From contig NZ_JAERJA010000001.1 in assembly GCF_016827675.1 (NCBI RefSeq), positions 1 through 64,000 on the forward strand: a stretch of DNA of 64,000 bases, read 5' to 3'. The translations under genes were made by a program, and so were the position numbers. Below the pieces are notes generated by a model that did no database searches, had not been told where the DNA came from, and saw nothing but the letters and a program-made list of their open reading frames with translations. This stretch comes from Nocardioides limicola. Lineage in GTDB: Bacteria; Actinomycetota; Actinomycetes; Propionibacteriales; Nocardioidaceae. The first letter of the stretch is position 1. Every line of letters begins with the position of its first letter. Positions 45,260-54,626 of the stretch are shown piece by piece.

Positions 45260-46963
45260 ATGAGCAAGGCGACTACGACTGTCGTGGCCGGTGGATCCGT
45301 GATCGGCGCTGCGGCGGTGATCACCGGAAGTATCTGGGCGGTCACCTCGTTCCTGTCCACGGGTGCCCAACCGGCCGAGGCCCTCCCGGCCGCCACGCTG
45401 GGTTACGTCAGCATCGACCTCGACCCGGGCGGGGCACAGAAGGTCGAGGCGCTCCGCACCCTGCGGCAGTTCCCTGCCTTCGTCGACCAGGTCGGTCTCT
45501 CCCCGAACGACGACGTACGCCGCTGGCTGGTGGACGAGGCGGCGCAGGCTGAGGGCTGCGACCTCGACCACGACCGTGACGTCGCGGACTGGCTGGGCAA
45601 CAAGATGGCCTTCGCTGCGGTCGACCTGGGGGGTGAGGAGCCCCTGCCGGCGGTGGTGTTCGAGGTGACCGACTCCGGGGCCGCGGAGGCCGGGCTGTCC
45701 GCGATCGTGGACTGCTTCGTCCCGGACGAGGGCGGGTGGGCGCTCACCGAGGGGTGGGCGGTGCTCAGCAGCTCCACCTCCGCTGCGACCGACGTGGTCG
45801 CCGCGGCGGAGCAGTCGTCGCTGGCCGACGACAGTGACTTCCAGCAGTGGACGGAGCGGGTCGGCGGGGCCGGGATCCTCACCTTCTTCATCGCCGAGGA
45901 AGCGGCCGACTTCCTGGACAGGCTGGACCCGATGCTCCCGGGGCTGATCCCGCCGCTGATGGGGTCGCCGTACGACTCCGACTTCGACTTCGACAGTGAC
46001 TTCGACAGCGACGACTTCTGGGATCAGTTCCCCGAGGACAGCGACGATCTGGAGGACTTCCTCGCCGAGCTCGACTTGGAGTTCCTCGACGAGGACGGCG
46101 ACGACGACGTGTCGTCGCGCGACCTCGGCCACCACCCCCCGGTGCGGTCGGCCGCCCTGGTGACGAGCAGCACCGCACCGGAGACCGCGCTGGCCGCGAC
46201 CCCGGTGGCCGGAGCCCTCCGCTTCGCTGACTCCGGGCTGGAGTTCGAGGTGGTCGCCGGTGGTGCGGCGTTGATGCCCACCACCCATACCGTGGAGCCT
46301 CTGGTGACGGCGCTCCCCGCCTCGACCGCGGCGCTCTTCGCGGTCGCGTTCCCCGATGGCTGGGCCACCGCCCTCCTTGACGAGGTGGGCCGCACCCTGC
46401 ACGGACTCGTGGAGGTGGACGAGGTGGTGGCGATGGCTGAGGCGTTCACCGGTCTCACGCTGCCCGGCGATGTCGAGACCCTGCTCGGCCGGGCCGCCGC
46501 CGTGGTGGTGGACGCCGACTTCGACCTGGACACCGCCGAGCGGAGCCAGGACGGTTCCGAGGTGCCGATCGGGCTCGTCGTGGACGGCGACCCGGCGGCG
46601 ATCGAGGAGGTACGTGGCAAGCTCGTGGCGCTGGCCGGCCCTGACGGTGAGCAACTGTTCGGCGCCAACGTCGACGGCTCCCTGGTCGCCCTGGGGCCGA
46701 GCGCCAGCTACCGGGACCGGCTGCTCGGTGAAGGGGGCCTGACCGGCTCCTCGACCTTCCGGTCGGTGGTCCCCGGCGCCGCGGACGCACACCTGGTGGC
46801 CTTCGTCGACGTCGGTGCCCGGGACTGGCTCGCTCGCCTGCTGCGCAGCGCCGGTGCCCCGGACGAGGTCCTCGAGAACGTGGCCCCGGTGACCGGGATC
46901 GGCGTCACCGCGGTCGTCGAGGACGACATCGCCCGCGGCGTGCTGCGCGTGACCACCCGGTAG
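45260..46963 (+). CDS. DUF3352 protein with an Asp-rich insert
   Basis: This 567-residue protein has one N-terminal membrane segment (VVAGGSVIGAAAVITGSIWAV, about 8-28), then ALPAATLGYVSIDLDPGGAQ, the start of the extracytoplasmic DUF3352 domain. Near residues 237-290 is an extremely acidic stretch with repeated D(S/F)D triplets (DSDFDFDSDFDSDDF), followed by LEDFLAELDLEFLDEDGDDD. Such segments can bind calcium, but no EF-hand loop was seen. The function of DUF3352 is unknown. ATG 45260 follows GAGGGGGGAA. A candidate -10 TAGGCT lies at 45212-45217. Confidence 0.85.
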   Translation: MSKATTTVVAGGSVIGAAAVITGSIWAVTSFLSTGAQPAEALPAATLGYVSIDLDPGGAQKVEALRTLRQFPAFVDQVGLSPNDDVRRWLVDEAAQAEGCDLDHDRDVADWLGNKMAFAAVDLGGEEPLPAVVFEVTDSGAAEAGLSAIVDCFVPDEGGWALTEGWAVLSSSTSAATDVVAAAEQSSLADDSDFQQWTERVGGAGILTFFIAEEAADFLDRLDPMLPGLIPPLMGSPYDSDFDFDSDFDSDDFWDQFPEDSDDLEDFLAELDLEFLDEDGDDDVSSRDLGHHPPVRSAALVTSSTAPETALAATPVAGALRFADSGLEFEVVAGGAALMPTTHTVEPLVTALPASTAALFAVAFPDGWATALLDEVGRTLHGLVEVDEVVAMAEAFTGLTLPGDVETLLGRAAAVVVDADFDLDTAERSQDGSEVPIGLVVDGDPAAIEEVRGKLVALAGPDGEQLFGANVDGSLVALGPSASYRDRLLGEGGLTGSSTFRSVVPGAADAHLVAFVDVGARDWLARLLRSAGAPDEVLENVAPVTGIGVTAVVEDDIARGVLRVTTR

Positions 46964-47021
46964 TGGGCATCGGCGAAATGTGACCCTGCCAAGTCAAGAG
47001 AAATGACATGTGAGCAGTACT

Positions 47022-47050
47022 TTGCCAAATCCGCATGACTTGCCTAATCT
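47022..47050 (+). promoter_or_regulatory. promoter of the toxin-antitoxin pair, leaderless
   Basis: TTGCCA (47022-47027), a 17-bp spacer and TAATCT (47045-47050) form a good sigma-70-type promoter. Transcription should start about six or seven bases later, at the antitoxin ATG (47057). The words TTGCCAAATC and TTGCCTAATC are near-identical direct repeats 19 bp apart that may be antitoxin half-sites. Confidence 0.7.
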
Positions 47051-47056
47051 GAGTCT

Positions 47057-47407
47057 ATGACAGCGAAGGTCGACCGAGATGCCAAGGTCAGCAACGAAGG
47101 GCGCGTAGTCATCCCTGCGTCGGTCCGTTCGATCCTGGGTGTCGGACCGGGCGACCGGGTCCGCTTTGTTGTCGAGGAGGGAGAGGTCAAGCTGGTGGCT
47201 GCGAAGTCACTGCTGTTCGCCGTGTGGGCCAACAATCACGGCGGCGACACGGGCGACGCGGTCGCTGACGTGCGCAGCGAGCGCAGTTCTGACAGCGCTC
47301 GGAGCGAGGCCAAGTGGGCTCGACTGGCCAACCTGGACGCCGCCGAGACTCGCAGCGAGGACGAGATCGAGGCTAGTTTGATGGCGCAGTTCGGACTCGC
47401 CCAGTGA
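47057..47407 (+). CDS. AbrB/MazE-type antitoxin (VapB-like)
   Basis: This 116-residue protein has an N-terminal swapped-hairpin AbrB domain: AKVSNEGRVVIPASVRSILG and VGPGDRVRFVVEEGEVKLV (residues 8-48). A charged, Ala/Ser-rich C-terminal part of about 65 residues should bind the toxin (EAKWARLANLDAAETRSEDE). AbrB-type antitoxins repress their own operon. The next gene, a PIN nuclease, overlaps by four bases (GTGA). The promoter puts the transcription start at the ATG, so the message is probably leaderless. Confidence 0.85.
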   Translation: MTAKVDRDAKVSNEGRVVIPASVRSILGVGPGDRVRFVVEEGEVKLVAAKSLLFAVWANNHGGDTGDAVADVRSERSSDSARSEAKWARLANLDAAETRSEDEIEASLMAQFGLAQ

Positions 47408-47892
47408 GCGCTGCCGCACCGGCAGCCAAGCCCGGACCGCCCGCGACAGTTGAACTGTGCCTGGACTCATCCGTTGTTGTGAATCTCATCCTGCAGAAAC
47501 CCGGCTGGCGGGCCGTGCACTCTGTTCTGCAAAAGCCGAGTGTCTCCGGAATCCTGCCCGGGCCGGTGCTGACTGAGATGATCAACGTGTCTCGGCGAGA
47601 GGGAAACCGAAGCACGGGCTCGCAGTTGCACGAACTGCTTGGCGCGATGGGCCTACGCGTTGAGCACCCCACGGAGGACGATCTGGTACGGGCCGCGGAA
47701 CTGCTGGAGATCTCGCGGGACAACCCAGGCCCGCCCTCGCCCATCACGCAGGAGGAGGGCACGCTGTCACTCGCGGACTCACTCATCCTCGCCATTGCCG
47801 AACGCCTCGGCTGCATGGTTCTGACCCGAGACCGGTACTGGAAGTGGATGGTCGACCAGGACCTCCTTGAGGTACGCGTCGCGATCCCGTGA
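47404..47892 (+). CDS. vapC: PIN-domain ribonuclease toxin (VapC-like)
   Basis: This 162-residue PIN-domain protein has the acidic set D21 (LCLDSSVVV), E58 (VLTEMINVSRRE), D125 (LSLADSLILAIAERLG) and D143 (LTRDRYW), as required for a metal-dependent RNase. A 15-residue Ala/Pro-rich extension precedes the domain. VapC toxins cut tRNA or rRNA; the target is not predictable. It forms an operon with the AbrB-type antitoxin. Codon use in these two genes is a little less GC-biased than in neighbours (for example CTCATCC, GTTGTTGTGAATCTC), so transfer is possible. Confidence 0.87.
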   Translation: MSAAAPAAKPGPPATVELCLDSSVVVNLILQKPGWRAVHSVLQKPSVSGILPGPVLTEMINVSRREGNRSTGSQLHELLGAMGLRVEHPTEDDLVRAAELLEISRDNPGPPSPITQEEGTLSLADSLILAIAERLGCMVLTRDRYWKWMVDQDLLEVRVAIP

Positions 47893-47899
47893 GGCGGCG

Positions 47900-48568
47900 C
47901 TAGTTCGGGCTCCAGCCGGTCCGGGCGAGTTTGGACGCGGGCAGCGAGGGCAGCACGTTCATCGCGGTGAGTTCGTCGCGGAACTTCTCCGCCAGCAGGG
48001 TCAGCCGTGCCTCGGTGCCTGGCGCCTCCAGCACCGCCTGCTGGTCGGGCAACGGCAACGGTGCCACCGCGGCCAACGCCCAAGCCAGATAGACCGGGTC
48101 CGTGGGCAGCGTGCCCGGCAGCGGGTTCGCTCCGCGGATCCGGGCCACCTGGGCGGCGTACCCGACGAAGAGCGACCGGACCTGGTCCACCAGTTCCTCG
48201 GGCACCGGTGACGTGTCGTCGGCGAGGATGCTGACGGTGCCCACCGGGAACGGGCCACTGGCATCGAGGCCCTCCAACCGGATCCGGTCTCGGCCCACCG
48301 CCACCACGTCGAAGGTGCCGTCCGGATGCGCCTCGACCTCGGTCAACTGCAGCCGGCATCCGATCCGGTACAACGACTGCGCCCCGTGCGGCCCGACCTC
48401 GTAGCCGTCCCGGATCGCCACCGACCCGAAGAGTCGTTGCGTGGGGTCGGCCACCTCCAGGAGTTGCCGCACCATCGCCGTGTAGCGGTCCTCGAAGACC
48501 CGCAACGGCACCGACAGGCCGGGGAACAGGCAGGTGTTCAGCGGGAACATCGGCAGCCGGTCCGTCAC
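47900..48568 (-). CDS. LON peptidase substrate-binding domain protein
   Basis: This 222-residue protein consists of a LON N-terminal (ASCH/PUA-like) domain without the ATPase or protease parts. It starts with MFPLNTCLFPGLSVPLRVFE and has FDVVAVGRDRIRLEG, then a helical part (LYLAWALAAVAPLPLPDQQA type). Free-standing members are common in actinobacteria and lack a known role. The GTG at 48568 gives the normal length; the longer reading extends across the hisD promoter. It converges with the toxin gene, seven bases away, and is divergent from hisD. Confidence 0.88.
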   Translation of the reverse strand: MTDRLPMFPLNTCLFPGLSVPLRVFEDRYTAMVRQLLEVADPTQRLFGSVAIRDGYEVGPHGAQSLYRIGCRLQLTEVEAHPDGTFDVVAVGRDRIRLEGLDASGPFPVGTVSILADDTSPVPEELVDQVRSLFVGYAAQVARIRGANPLPGTLPTDPVYLAWALAAVAPLPLPDQQAVLEAPGTEARLTLLAEKFRDELTAMNVLPSLPASKLARTGWSPN

Positions 48569-48641
48569 CCGACCCACCCTAGGCGCTCCACCCTCGAGTC
48601 CACGACAGAGAAACCGGTGCGGCGGTGAGTCGGCTCGCCAA

Positions 48642-48647
48642 TACAAT
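48642..48647 (+). promoter_or_regulatory. candidate -10 element of the his operon
   Basis: TACAAT ends seven bases before the hisD ATG at 48655. This would make the his transcript leaderless, although GGAGG at 48648-48652 could serve the second ATG at 48658. Confidence 0.45.
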
Positions 48648-48654
48648 GGAGGCC

Positions 48655-49977
48655 ATGATGCGCCGGATCGATCTGCGTGGCGCCGGGCCCGGCGCGCACG
48701 ACTACCGAAGCGCGGTTCCCCGCGCCGTCTTCGACGTCGAGGCAGCGACGCCGGCCGTGCACGAGATCTGCGAGGCGGTCCGCACCCGGGGAGTGGCGGC
48801 GCTGACCGAGTTCGGCGAGAAGTTCGACGGCGTCCGCGTCGAGGACATCCGGGTGCCCGTCGGCGCGCTCTCCGACGCACTGCTCGGCCTCGACCCGGAC
48901 GTCCGCGCCGGGCTGGAGGAGTCGGTCCGCAGGTTGCGGGCCACCTGCCAGGCCGAGCTCGAGACCGACGTGGTCACCGAACTCGCCCCCGGAGCCCGGG
49001 TCACCCACCGGATGGTGCCGGTGCAGCGGGTCGGCCTCTACGTTCCCGGAGGCCTCGCCCCGCTCGTCTCCAGCGTGCTGATGAACGTGGTTCCCGCCCA
49101 GGTCGCGGGCGTCGGCTCGATCGCGCTCTCCTCACCCCCGCAGCGGGAGTTCGGGGGACTGCCGCACCCGACCATCCTGGCGGCCTGCGCCCTGCTCGGT
49201 GTCGAGGAGGTGTACGCCGTCGGCGGCGCCCAGGCGATCGCGATGTTCGGCTACGGCGCCGGCCCGTGCCGCCCCGTGGACCTGGTCACCGGCCCCGGCA
49301 ACATCTGGGTGGTCACCGCGAAGCGCCTGCTCCGCGGCAAGGTCGGCATCGACTCCGAGGCCGGCCCCACCGAGATCGCCATCCTCGCCGACGACACCGG
49401 GGACGCCGGCTTCATCGCCGCCGACCTGATCAGCCAGGCCGAGCACGACCCGCTGGCGGCCTCGGTGCTGGTCACCGACTCGGAGCGGCTCGCCGACGCG
49501 GTCGAGGCCGAGCTCGAACTCCAGGTGGCGGCCACCAAGCACATCGACCGGATCCACACCGCGCTCACCGGCGAGCAGTCCGCGATCGTGCTCGTCGACG
49601 ATGTCGACCAGGGCCTCGACGTGGTCAACACCTACGCCGCCGAACACCTCGAGATCCACACCGCCGACGCCGCGGCGGTCGCCGCGCGGGTCCGCAACGC
49701 CGGCGCGATCTTCGTCGGGCCGCACGCGCCCGTCTCGCTCGGCGACTACTGCGCCGGCTCCAACCACGTGCTGCCCACCGGAGGCTGCGCCTGCCACTCC
49801 TCCGGGTTGTCGGTGCGCGCGTTCACCAAGTCCGTGCACGTCATCGACTACACCGCCGACGCGCTCGCCGAGGTGGCCGGTCACGTGATCACCCTGGCCG
49901 ACGCCGAGGACCTGCCAGGTCACGGAGCTGCGGTCCAGGTCCGGATGGACCGGTCGGCGTCGACGGCAGGGGAGTGA
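48655..49977 (+). CDS. hisD: histidinol dehydrogenase
   Basis: HisD makes the last two oxidations from histidinol to histidine, using zinc and NAD. The 440-residue protein has [55 protein letters not shown], the QAEHDPLA zinc site and the catalytic [10 protein letters not shown] pair. ATG 48655 or the next ATG 48658 is the start ([10 protein letters not shown]); an ATG at 48625 would place the -10 box in the coding part. It heads hisDCBHAF. Confidence 0.95.
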   Translation: MMRRIDLRGAGPGAHDYRSAVPRAVFDVEAATPAVHEICEAVRTRGVAALTEFGEKFDGVRVEDIRVPVGALSDALLGLDPDVRAGLEESVRRLRATCQAELETDVVTELAPGARVTHRMVPVQRVGLYVPGGLAPLVSSVLMNVVPAQVAGVGSIALSSPPQREFGGLPHPTILAACALLGVEEVYAVGGAQAIAMFGYGAGPCRPVDLVTGPGNIWVVTAKRLLRGKVGIDSEAGPTEIAILADDTGDAGFIAADLISQAEHDPLAASVLVTDSERLADAVEAELELQVAATKHIDRIHTALTGEQSAIVLVDDVDQGLDVVNTYAAEHLEIHTADAAAVAARVRNAGAIFVGPHAPVSLGDYCAGSNHVLPTGGCACHSSGLSVRAFTKSVHVIDYTADALAEVAGHVITLADAEDLPGHGAAVQVRMDRSASTAGE

Positions 49978-49980
49978 GTC

Positions 49981-51087
49981 GTGACCTTCCCACCCCTGCG
50001 CCCGGAACTGCAGGGCATCGAGCCCTACGGCGCGCCGCAACTCGACGTGCCGGTGCAACTGAACGTCAACGAGAATCCGTACGGCCCCAGCGCCGCCTGC
50101 ATCGCTGACATCGCGGCATCGGTGGCCCGGGCGGCTGCCACCTTGAACCGCTACCCGGACCGGGAGTTCACCGAACTCCGGGAGGCGCTCGCGAGCTACC
50201 TCAACGGCGACGGCGGGCAGCGACTGGTCGCCGACCAGGTGTGGGCCGCCAACGGCTCCAACGAGGTGATGCTGCAACTGCTGCAGGCCTTCGGTGGCCC
50301 CGGACGGACCGCGGTGTCGTTCGCGCCGACGTACTCGATGTATCCCGAGTACGCGCGCGACACCCACACCCGCTGGGTGACCGGGCGACGCGAGGACGAC
50401 TTCGGCATCGACCCGGTGGCCGCCAAGGAGCTGATCGAGGAGCACAACCCGCACCTGATCCTGCTGCCCAGCCCCAACAATCCCACCGGCACCGCGCTGC
50501 CCCCCGGGGTCGTCGAGATGCTCTGCGACGCCGTGGGTGAGGGGATCGTGGTCGTCGACGAGGCGTACGGCGAGTTCCGCCGCAGCGGCACCCCCAGCGC
50601 CCTGGAGATGCTGCCCCGGCACCGCAATCTGGTGGTCACCCGCACCATGAGCAAGGCCTTCGCGTTGGCCGGTGGCCGACTCGGCTACCTGGCCGCGGCG
50701 AAGGAGATCTGCGACGCGATCCGGGTGGTCCGACTGCCCTACCACCTCTCCGCCGTCACCCAGGCCACCGCGCTGGCGGCCCTGCGACACGCCGACGAAC
50801 TGCTGGCCCAGGTGGCCACCCTGCGTGCCGAGCGGGATGCCCTGGTGGAGTGGTTGCGAGCCCGCGGGCACCGGGTCGCCGACAGCGACGCGAACTTCGT
50901 CCTGTTCGGCACCTTCAGCGACCGGGACGCGGTGTGGCAGGCTCTGCTCGACCGGGGGGTGCTGATCCGTGCGACCGGCCCCGACGGCTGGCTGCGGGTG
51001 TCGGTAGGCACCCCGGCAGAGATGATGGCGTTCAAGGACGCCCTGGTCGACGTGACCGGGGGCGACGTGATGGAGGAGTTGGCATGA
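49981..51087 (+). CDS. hisC: histidinol-phosphate aminotransferase
   Basis: HisC transfers an amino group from glutamate to imidazole-acetol phosphate. The 368-residue PLP enzyme of the class II aminotransferase fold has [11 protein letters not shown] near the N terminus, [10 protein letters not shown]-like ([13 protein letters not shown]) and VVDEAYGEF. The PLP lysine lies in [18 protein letters not shown] (near residue 224), with [11 protein letters not shown] at the C terminus. The GTG start lies three bases after hisD, and the stop overlaps hisB. Confidence 0.94.
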   Translation: MTFPPLRPELQGIEPYGAPQLDVPVQLNVNENPYGPSAACIADIAASVARAAATLNRYPDREFTELREALASYLNGDGGQRLVADQVWAANGSNEVMLQLLQAFGGPGRTAVSFAPTYSMYPEYARDTHTRWVTGRREDDFGIDPVAAKELIEEHNPHLILLPSPNNPTGTALPPGVVEMLCDAVGEGIVVVDEAYGEFRRSGTPSALEMLPRHRNLVVTRTMSKAFALAGGRLGYLAAAKEICDAIRVVRLPYHLSAVTQATALAALRHADELLAQVATLRAERDALVEWLRARGHRVADSDANFVLFGTFSDRDAVWQALLDRGVLIRATGPDGWLRVSVGTPAEMMAFKDALVDVTGGDVMEELA

Positions 51088-51698
51088 GCCGCACCGCGAC
51101 GATCGACCGGGAGACCAAGGAGTCCAAGGTGCACGTCGAGGTCGACCTCGACGGGACCGGGAAGTCCCAGATCTCCACCGGCGTCGGCTTCTTCGACCAC
51201 ATGCTCGGCTCGTTCGCCCGGCACTCGCTGGTCGACCTGGTCGTGCACACCATCGGCGACACCCACATCGACTCCCACCACACCGTCGAGGACACCGCCA
51301 TCGTGCTCGGCGAGGCGCTCCGCGCCGCGCTCGGGGACAAGTCGGGCATCCGCCGCTTCGGTGACGCCTGCGTGCCGCTCGACGAGGCACTGGTGCAGGC
51401 CGTGGTCGACGTCTCCGGGCGCCCCTACTGCGTGCACACCGGGGAGCCTGAGGCGATGGCCTACGTGACCATCGGCGGCGGTGCCGGCGGGGTCGGCTAC
51501 CTGGGGTCGCTGACCCGGCACGTCTTCGAGACGATCGCCTTCCACGCCCACATCGCCCTGCACGTGCGGGTGCTCGCCGGCCGGGAGCCGCACCACCTGG
51601 TGGAGACCCAGTTCAAGGCGTTCGCGCGCGCCTTCCGCGACGCGGTCGCCTTCGACCCGCGGGAGACCGGCGTACCGTCCACCAAGGGAACTCTGTGA
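51084..51698 (+). CDS. hisB: imidazoleglycerol-phosphate dehydratase
   Basis: HisB dehydrates imidazole-glycerol phosphate to imidazole-acetol phosphate, with manganese. The 204-residue protein has the metal-binding motifs [26 protein letters not shown] and [16 protein letters not shown]. It is the monofunctional form; the fused phosphatase of enterobacteria is absent. ATG 51084 overlaps hisC, and the stop overlaps hisH. Confidence 0.95.
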   Translation: MSRTATIDRETKESKVHVEVDLDGTGKSQISTGVGFFDHMLGSFARHSLVDLVVHTIGDTHIDSHHTVEDTAIVLGEALRAALGDKSGIRRFGDACVPLDEALVQAVVDVSGRPYCVHTGEPEAMAYVTIGGGAGGVGYLGSLTRHVFETIAFHAHIALHVRVLAGREPHHLVETQFKAFARAFRDAVAFDPRETGVPSTKGTL

Positions 51699-52336
51699 CC
51701 GCTGAGGCACCCTCGGTCGTCGTCCTCGACTACGGCTTCGGCAACCTCCGCTCCGCGGTCCGGGCGCTGGAGCGCGCCGGTGCCGACGTCACCCTCACCT
51801 CCGACCGGGCGGCAGCCGAGGAGGCCGACGGTCTCGTGGTGCCCGGGGTCGGGGCGTTCGCCGCCTGCATGGAGGGGCTGAGGCGGGTCCGTGGCCCGGA
51901 GGTGATCGGCCGGCGACTGGCCGGTGGGCGACCGGTCCTGGGGATCTGTGTCGGCATGCAGATCCTCTTCGCCCGCGGTGTCGAGCACGGCATCACCACC
52001 GAAGGCTGCGACGAATGGCCCGGCACGGTGGAGCGCCTGCAGGCCCCGGTGGTGCCCCACATGGGGTGGAACACCGTGGAGGCGCCCGAGGACTCAGCAC
52101 TGTTCGCGGGAGTCGCCGACCAACGGTTCTACTTCGTCCACTCCTACGGGGTCCGCACCTGGGAGCTCTTCACCGACGGCCGGACCAAGGCGCCGACGGT
52201 CACCTGGGCCGAGCACGGCGGCGACCGGTTCGTCGCCGCGGTGGAGAACGGCCCCCTCTCAGCCACCCAGTTCCACCCGGAGAAGTCCGGCGACGCCGGA
52301 GCCCAGCTGCTGCGCAACTGGGTCTCCTCCCTCTGA
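51695..52336 (+). CDS. hisH: imidazole glycerol phosphate synthase, glutaminase subunit
   Basis: HisH releases ammonia from glutamine for HisF. The 213-residue class I amidotransferase has the nucleophile in [14 protein letters not shown] (near residue 84), [20 protein letters not shown] and the catalytic His-Glu in [10 protein letters not shown]. The GTG start overlaps hisB (GTGA). HisA follows after 16 bp and the partner HisF is two genes downstream. Confidence 0.95.
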   Translation: MTAEAPSVVVLDYGFGNLRSAVRALERAGADVTLTSDRAAAEEADGLVVPGVGAFAACMEGLRRVRGPEVIGRRLAGGRPVLGICVGMQILFARGVEHGITTEGCDEWPGTVERLQAPVVPHMGWNTVEAPEDSALFAGVADQRFYFVHSYGVRTWELFTDGRTKAPTVTWAEHGGDRFVAAVENGPLSATQFHPEKSGDAGAQLLRNWVSSL

Positions 52337-52352
52337 CTCCCGAAAGGCAACC

Positions 52353-53093
52353 GTGAGCACGTACCTCGAACTCCTCCCCGCCGTCGACATCAAGGGCGGC
52401 CAGGCCGTCCAGTTGGTGCAGGGCATCGACGGGTCCGAGAAGCGGTTCGGTGACCCCATCGAAGCGGCGCTGCGCTGGCAGTCGGCCGGGGCGGAGTGGA
52501 TCCACCTGGTCGACCTGGACGCTGCCTTCGGGCACGGCAACAACCGGGAGTTGCAGGCCGAGATCGTCGGCCGCCTGGATATCCAGGTCGAGATGAGCGG
52601 CGGCATCCGCGACGACGAGTCGCTGGCTGCCGCGATGGCCACCGGGTGCCGGCGGGTGAACATCGGCACCGCGGCCCTGGAGCAGCCCGAGTGGTGCGCC
52701 CGGGCGATCGCGGAGTACGGCGACCGGGTGGCGATCGGGCTGGACGTGCGCGGCACCACGCTGGCTGCCCGCGGCTGGACCCGGGATGGCGGCGACCTGT
52801 ACGAGACGCTGGCCCGCCTCGACGGTGAGGGTTGTGCCCGCTACGTGGTCACCGACGTCAACAAGGACGGCATGCTGGCGGGACCGAACCTGGAACTGCT
52901 CCGCGACGTGTGTGCCCGCACCGACCGGCCGGTCGTCGCCTCGGGGGGTGTGACCACCCTCGACGACATCGCCGCACTGATGGAGCTGGTGCCGCTCGGT
53001 GTCGAAGGTGCCATCGCCGGCACCGCGCTCTACGAAGGCCGGTTCACCCTCGAGGAGGCACTCGCCTTGACGCAGGGCACGGAACAGTCGTGA
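52353..53093 (+). CDS. priA: PriA-type phosphoribosyl isomerase (HisA/TrpF)
   Basis: The 246-residue (beta/alpha)8 barrel isomerises ProFAR in histidine synthesis. In many actinobacteria it also isomerises PRA in tryptophan synthesis. Blocks are [18 protein letters not shown] with the first catalytic Asp, [26 protein letters not shown] and [15 protein letters not shown] with the second Asp. The MSGGIRDD form is usual for PriA. Dual function would be expected if trpF is absent elsewhere, which this window cannot show. Start is GTG 52353. Confidence 0.9.
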   Translation: MSTYLELLPAVDIKGGQAVQLVQGIDGSEKRFGDPIEAALRWQSAGAEWIHLVDLDAAFGHGNNRELQAEIVGRLDIQVEMSGGIRDDESLAAAMATGCRRVNIGTAALEQPEWCARAIAEYGDRVAIGLDVRGTTLAARGWTRDGGDLYETLARLDGEGCARYVVTDVNKDGMLAGPNLELLRDVCARTDRPVVASGGVTTLDDIAALMELVPLGVEGAIAGTALYEGRFTLEEALALTQGTEQS

Positions 53094-53860
53094 GCCTCGC
53101 CGTCCGGGTGATCCCGTGCCTCGATGTCGACGCTGGGCGGGTGGTCAAGGGGATCAACTTCGTCGACCTCCGTGACGCCGGGGACCCGGTCGAGCTGGCG
53201 CGGGTGTACGACGCCGAGGGGGCCGACGAGCTCACCTTCTTGGACATCTCCGCCTCCAGCGACGACCGTGCCACCACCATGGAGGTGGTCAGCCAGGTGG
53301 CCGAGGAGGTGTTCATCCCCCTCACCGTCGGCGGCGGGGTGCGGGCGGTGACCGACGTGGACCGGCTGCTGCGGGCCGGCGCGGACAAGGTCGGCGTGAA
53401 CACGGCCGCGATCAACCGGCCGGAGCTGCTCGCTGAGATCGCGGACCGGTTCGGCAACCAGGTGTTGGTCCTCTCCGTGGACGCCCGCCGGGTGCGCGGA
53501 GAGGTGCGCACCGACTCCGGCTTCGAGGTCACCACGCACGGCGGACGCACCTCCACCGGCATCGACGCGGTCGCCTGGGCGGTCCGCGCTGCCGAGCTCG
53601 GCGCCGGTGAGATCCTGCTGAACTCGATGGACGCCGACGGCACCCGGGACGGTTTCGACCTGGAACTGATCAGGCTGGTCCGGGCGGCGGTGGACATTCC
53701 GGTGATCGCGTCCGGGGGAGCCGGCGCCGTCGGCCACTTCGCTCCAGCGGTGGCCGCCGGAGCCGACGCTGTGCTGGCCGCCAGCGTCTTCCACTTCGGC
53801 ACCCTCAAGGTCGGCGACGTGAAGCGGGCCCTGGCGGCCGCCGGAGCCCCCGTCCGCTGA
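53090..53860 (+). CDS. hisF: imidazole glycerol phosphate synthase, cyclase subunit
   Basis: HisF uses ammonia from HisH to close the imidazole ring and release AICAR. The 256-residue barrel has [18 protein letters not shown] with the catalytic Asp, [46 protein letters not shown] with the second Asp, and [14 protein letters not shown]. It overlaps hisA by four bases. hisI is not adjacent but 4.3 kb downstream. Confidence 0.96.
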   Translation: MSLAVRVIPCLDVDAGRVVKGINFVDLRDAGDPVELARVYDAEGADELTFLDISASSDDRATTMEVVSQVAEEVFIPLTVGGGVRAVTDVDRLLRAGADKVGVNTAAINRPELLAEIADRFGNQVLVLSVDARRVRGEVRTDSGFEVTTHGGRTSTGIDAVAWAVRAAELGAGEILLNSMDADGTRDGFDLELIRLVRAAVDIPVIASGGAGAVGHFAPAVAAGADAVLAASVFHFGTLKVGDVKRALAAAGAPVR

Positions 53861-53893
53861 CCCCCGTCCACTGACCCCGTCCGCTGGCGGGCG

Positions 53894-54523
53894 TCAGATT
53901 CCGAGCGTGGCCTCACGGAGCCGGCGTACCGACTCGCCGGGGCCGCTGATCTCCACGTCGGCGTGCTCGCCCCGGCCGTAGGCGAAGAGCAGCAACTCGC
54001 TGGGGAGGCCGCGCACGACCACCGGTTCCTCCCCGCGGCGTACGGCGAACTCGCGGCCGGAGCCCGAGTCCACGACCTGCAGTGGCACGCCGGCCTTGCG
54101 CAACAGCATCCGGCCCCCGGTGGCCAACGCTCGCCACAGGGTGCTCTGCTGGCTCGGGCTCAGCTCTCGAGGCCGCCATCCCGGCTGGGCTCGACGCAGG
54201 TCCTCGTGGTGCACGAAGAACTCGACCGTGTTGACGAGCCGGTCCACCGGTCCCAGCGCGGCCCAGGTCACCTTGGGCCGCCGCAGCTGGTCCACCAGCA
54301 ACGGCAGGTCCGCCCGGGCCATCCGCGCCGAGATCCCCTCGGTCAGCGACTCGAGGCTGGGCACGACGATTCCGGGAGCGCCGAGCAGGGTGCGCTCGCG
54401 CACCATCAGGTGCACCACCAGGTCCTTCACATCCCAGCCCTCACAGAGGGTGGGGGCCGAGCCACCCAGCTCCAGGGCGAGGCTGCACAGCTGGTCACGT
54501 TCGGTGCGGGCGAAGGAGGCCAT
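53894..54523 (-). CDS. TIGR03085-type DinB-fold metal-binding protein
   Basis: This 209-residue protein of the mycothiol/DinB superfamily has GWDVKDLVVHLMVRERTLLG with the first His, TVEFFVHHEDLRRAQPGW with a histidine pair, and a C-terminal domain (VVRGLPSELLLFAYGRGEHA) as in TIGR03085. The function is not known. ATG 54523 gives the family N terminus ASFARTERDQL with GGAGG-like sequence absent, so translation may be leaderless. It is on the opposite strand between hisF and the ABC exporter genes. Confidence 0.83.
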   Translation of the reverse strand: MASFARTERDQLCSLALELGGSAPTLCEGWDVKDLVVHLMVRERTLLGAPGIVVPSLESLTEGISARMARADLPLLVDQLRRPKVTWAALGPVDRLVNTVEFFVHHEDLRRAQPGWRPRELSPSQQSTLWRALATGGRMLLRKAGVPLQVVDSGSGREFAVRRGEEPVVVRGLPSELLLFAYGRGEHADVEISGPGESVRRLREATLGI

Positions 54524-54626
54524 GGTCGCGATCGTAGGGGAATGCAAACCATTCGCGTGGTGTTGGGGTGACCACGTAGCGTTGGACTCTGCAATCTTTA
54601 GCCAGGCTCACTACCTCGGAGGGCAA

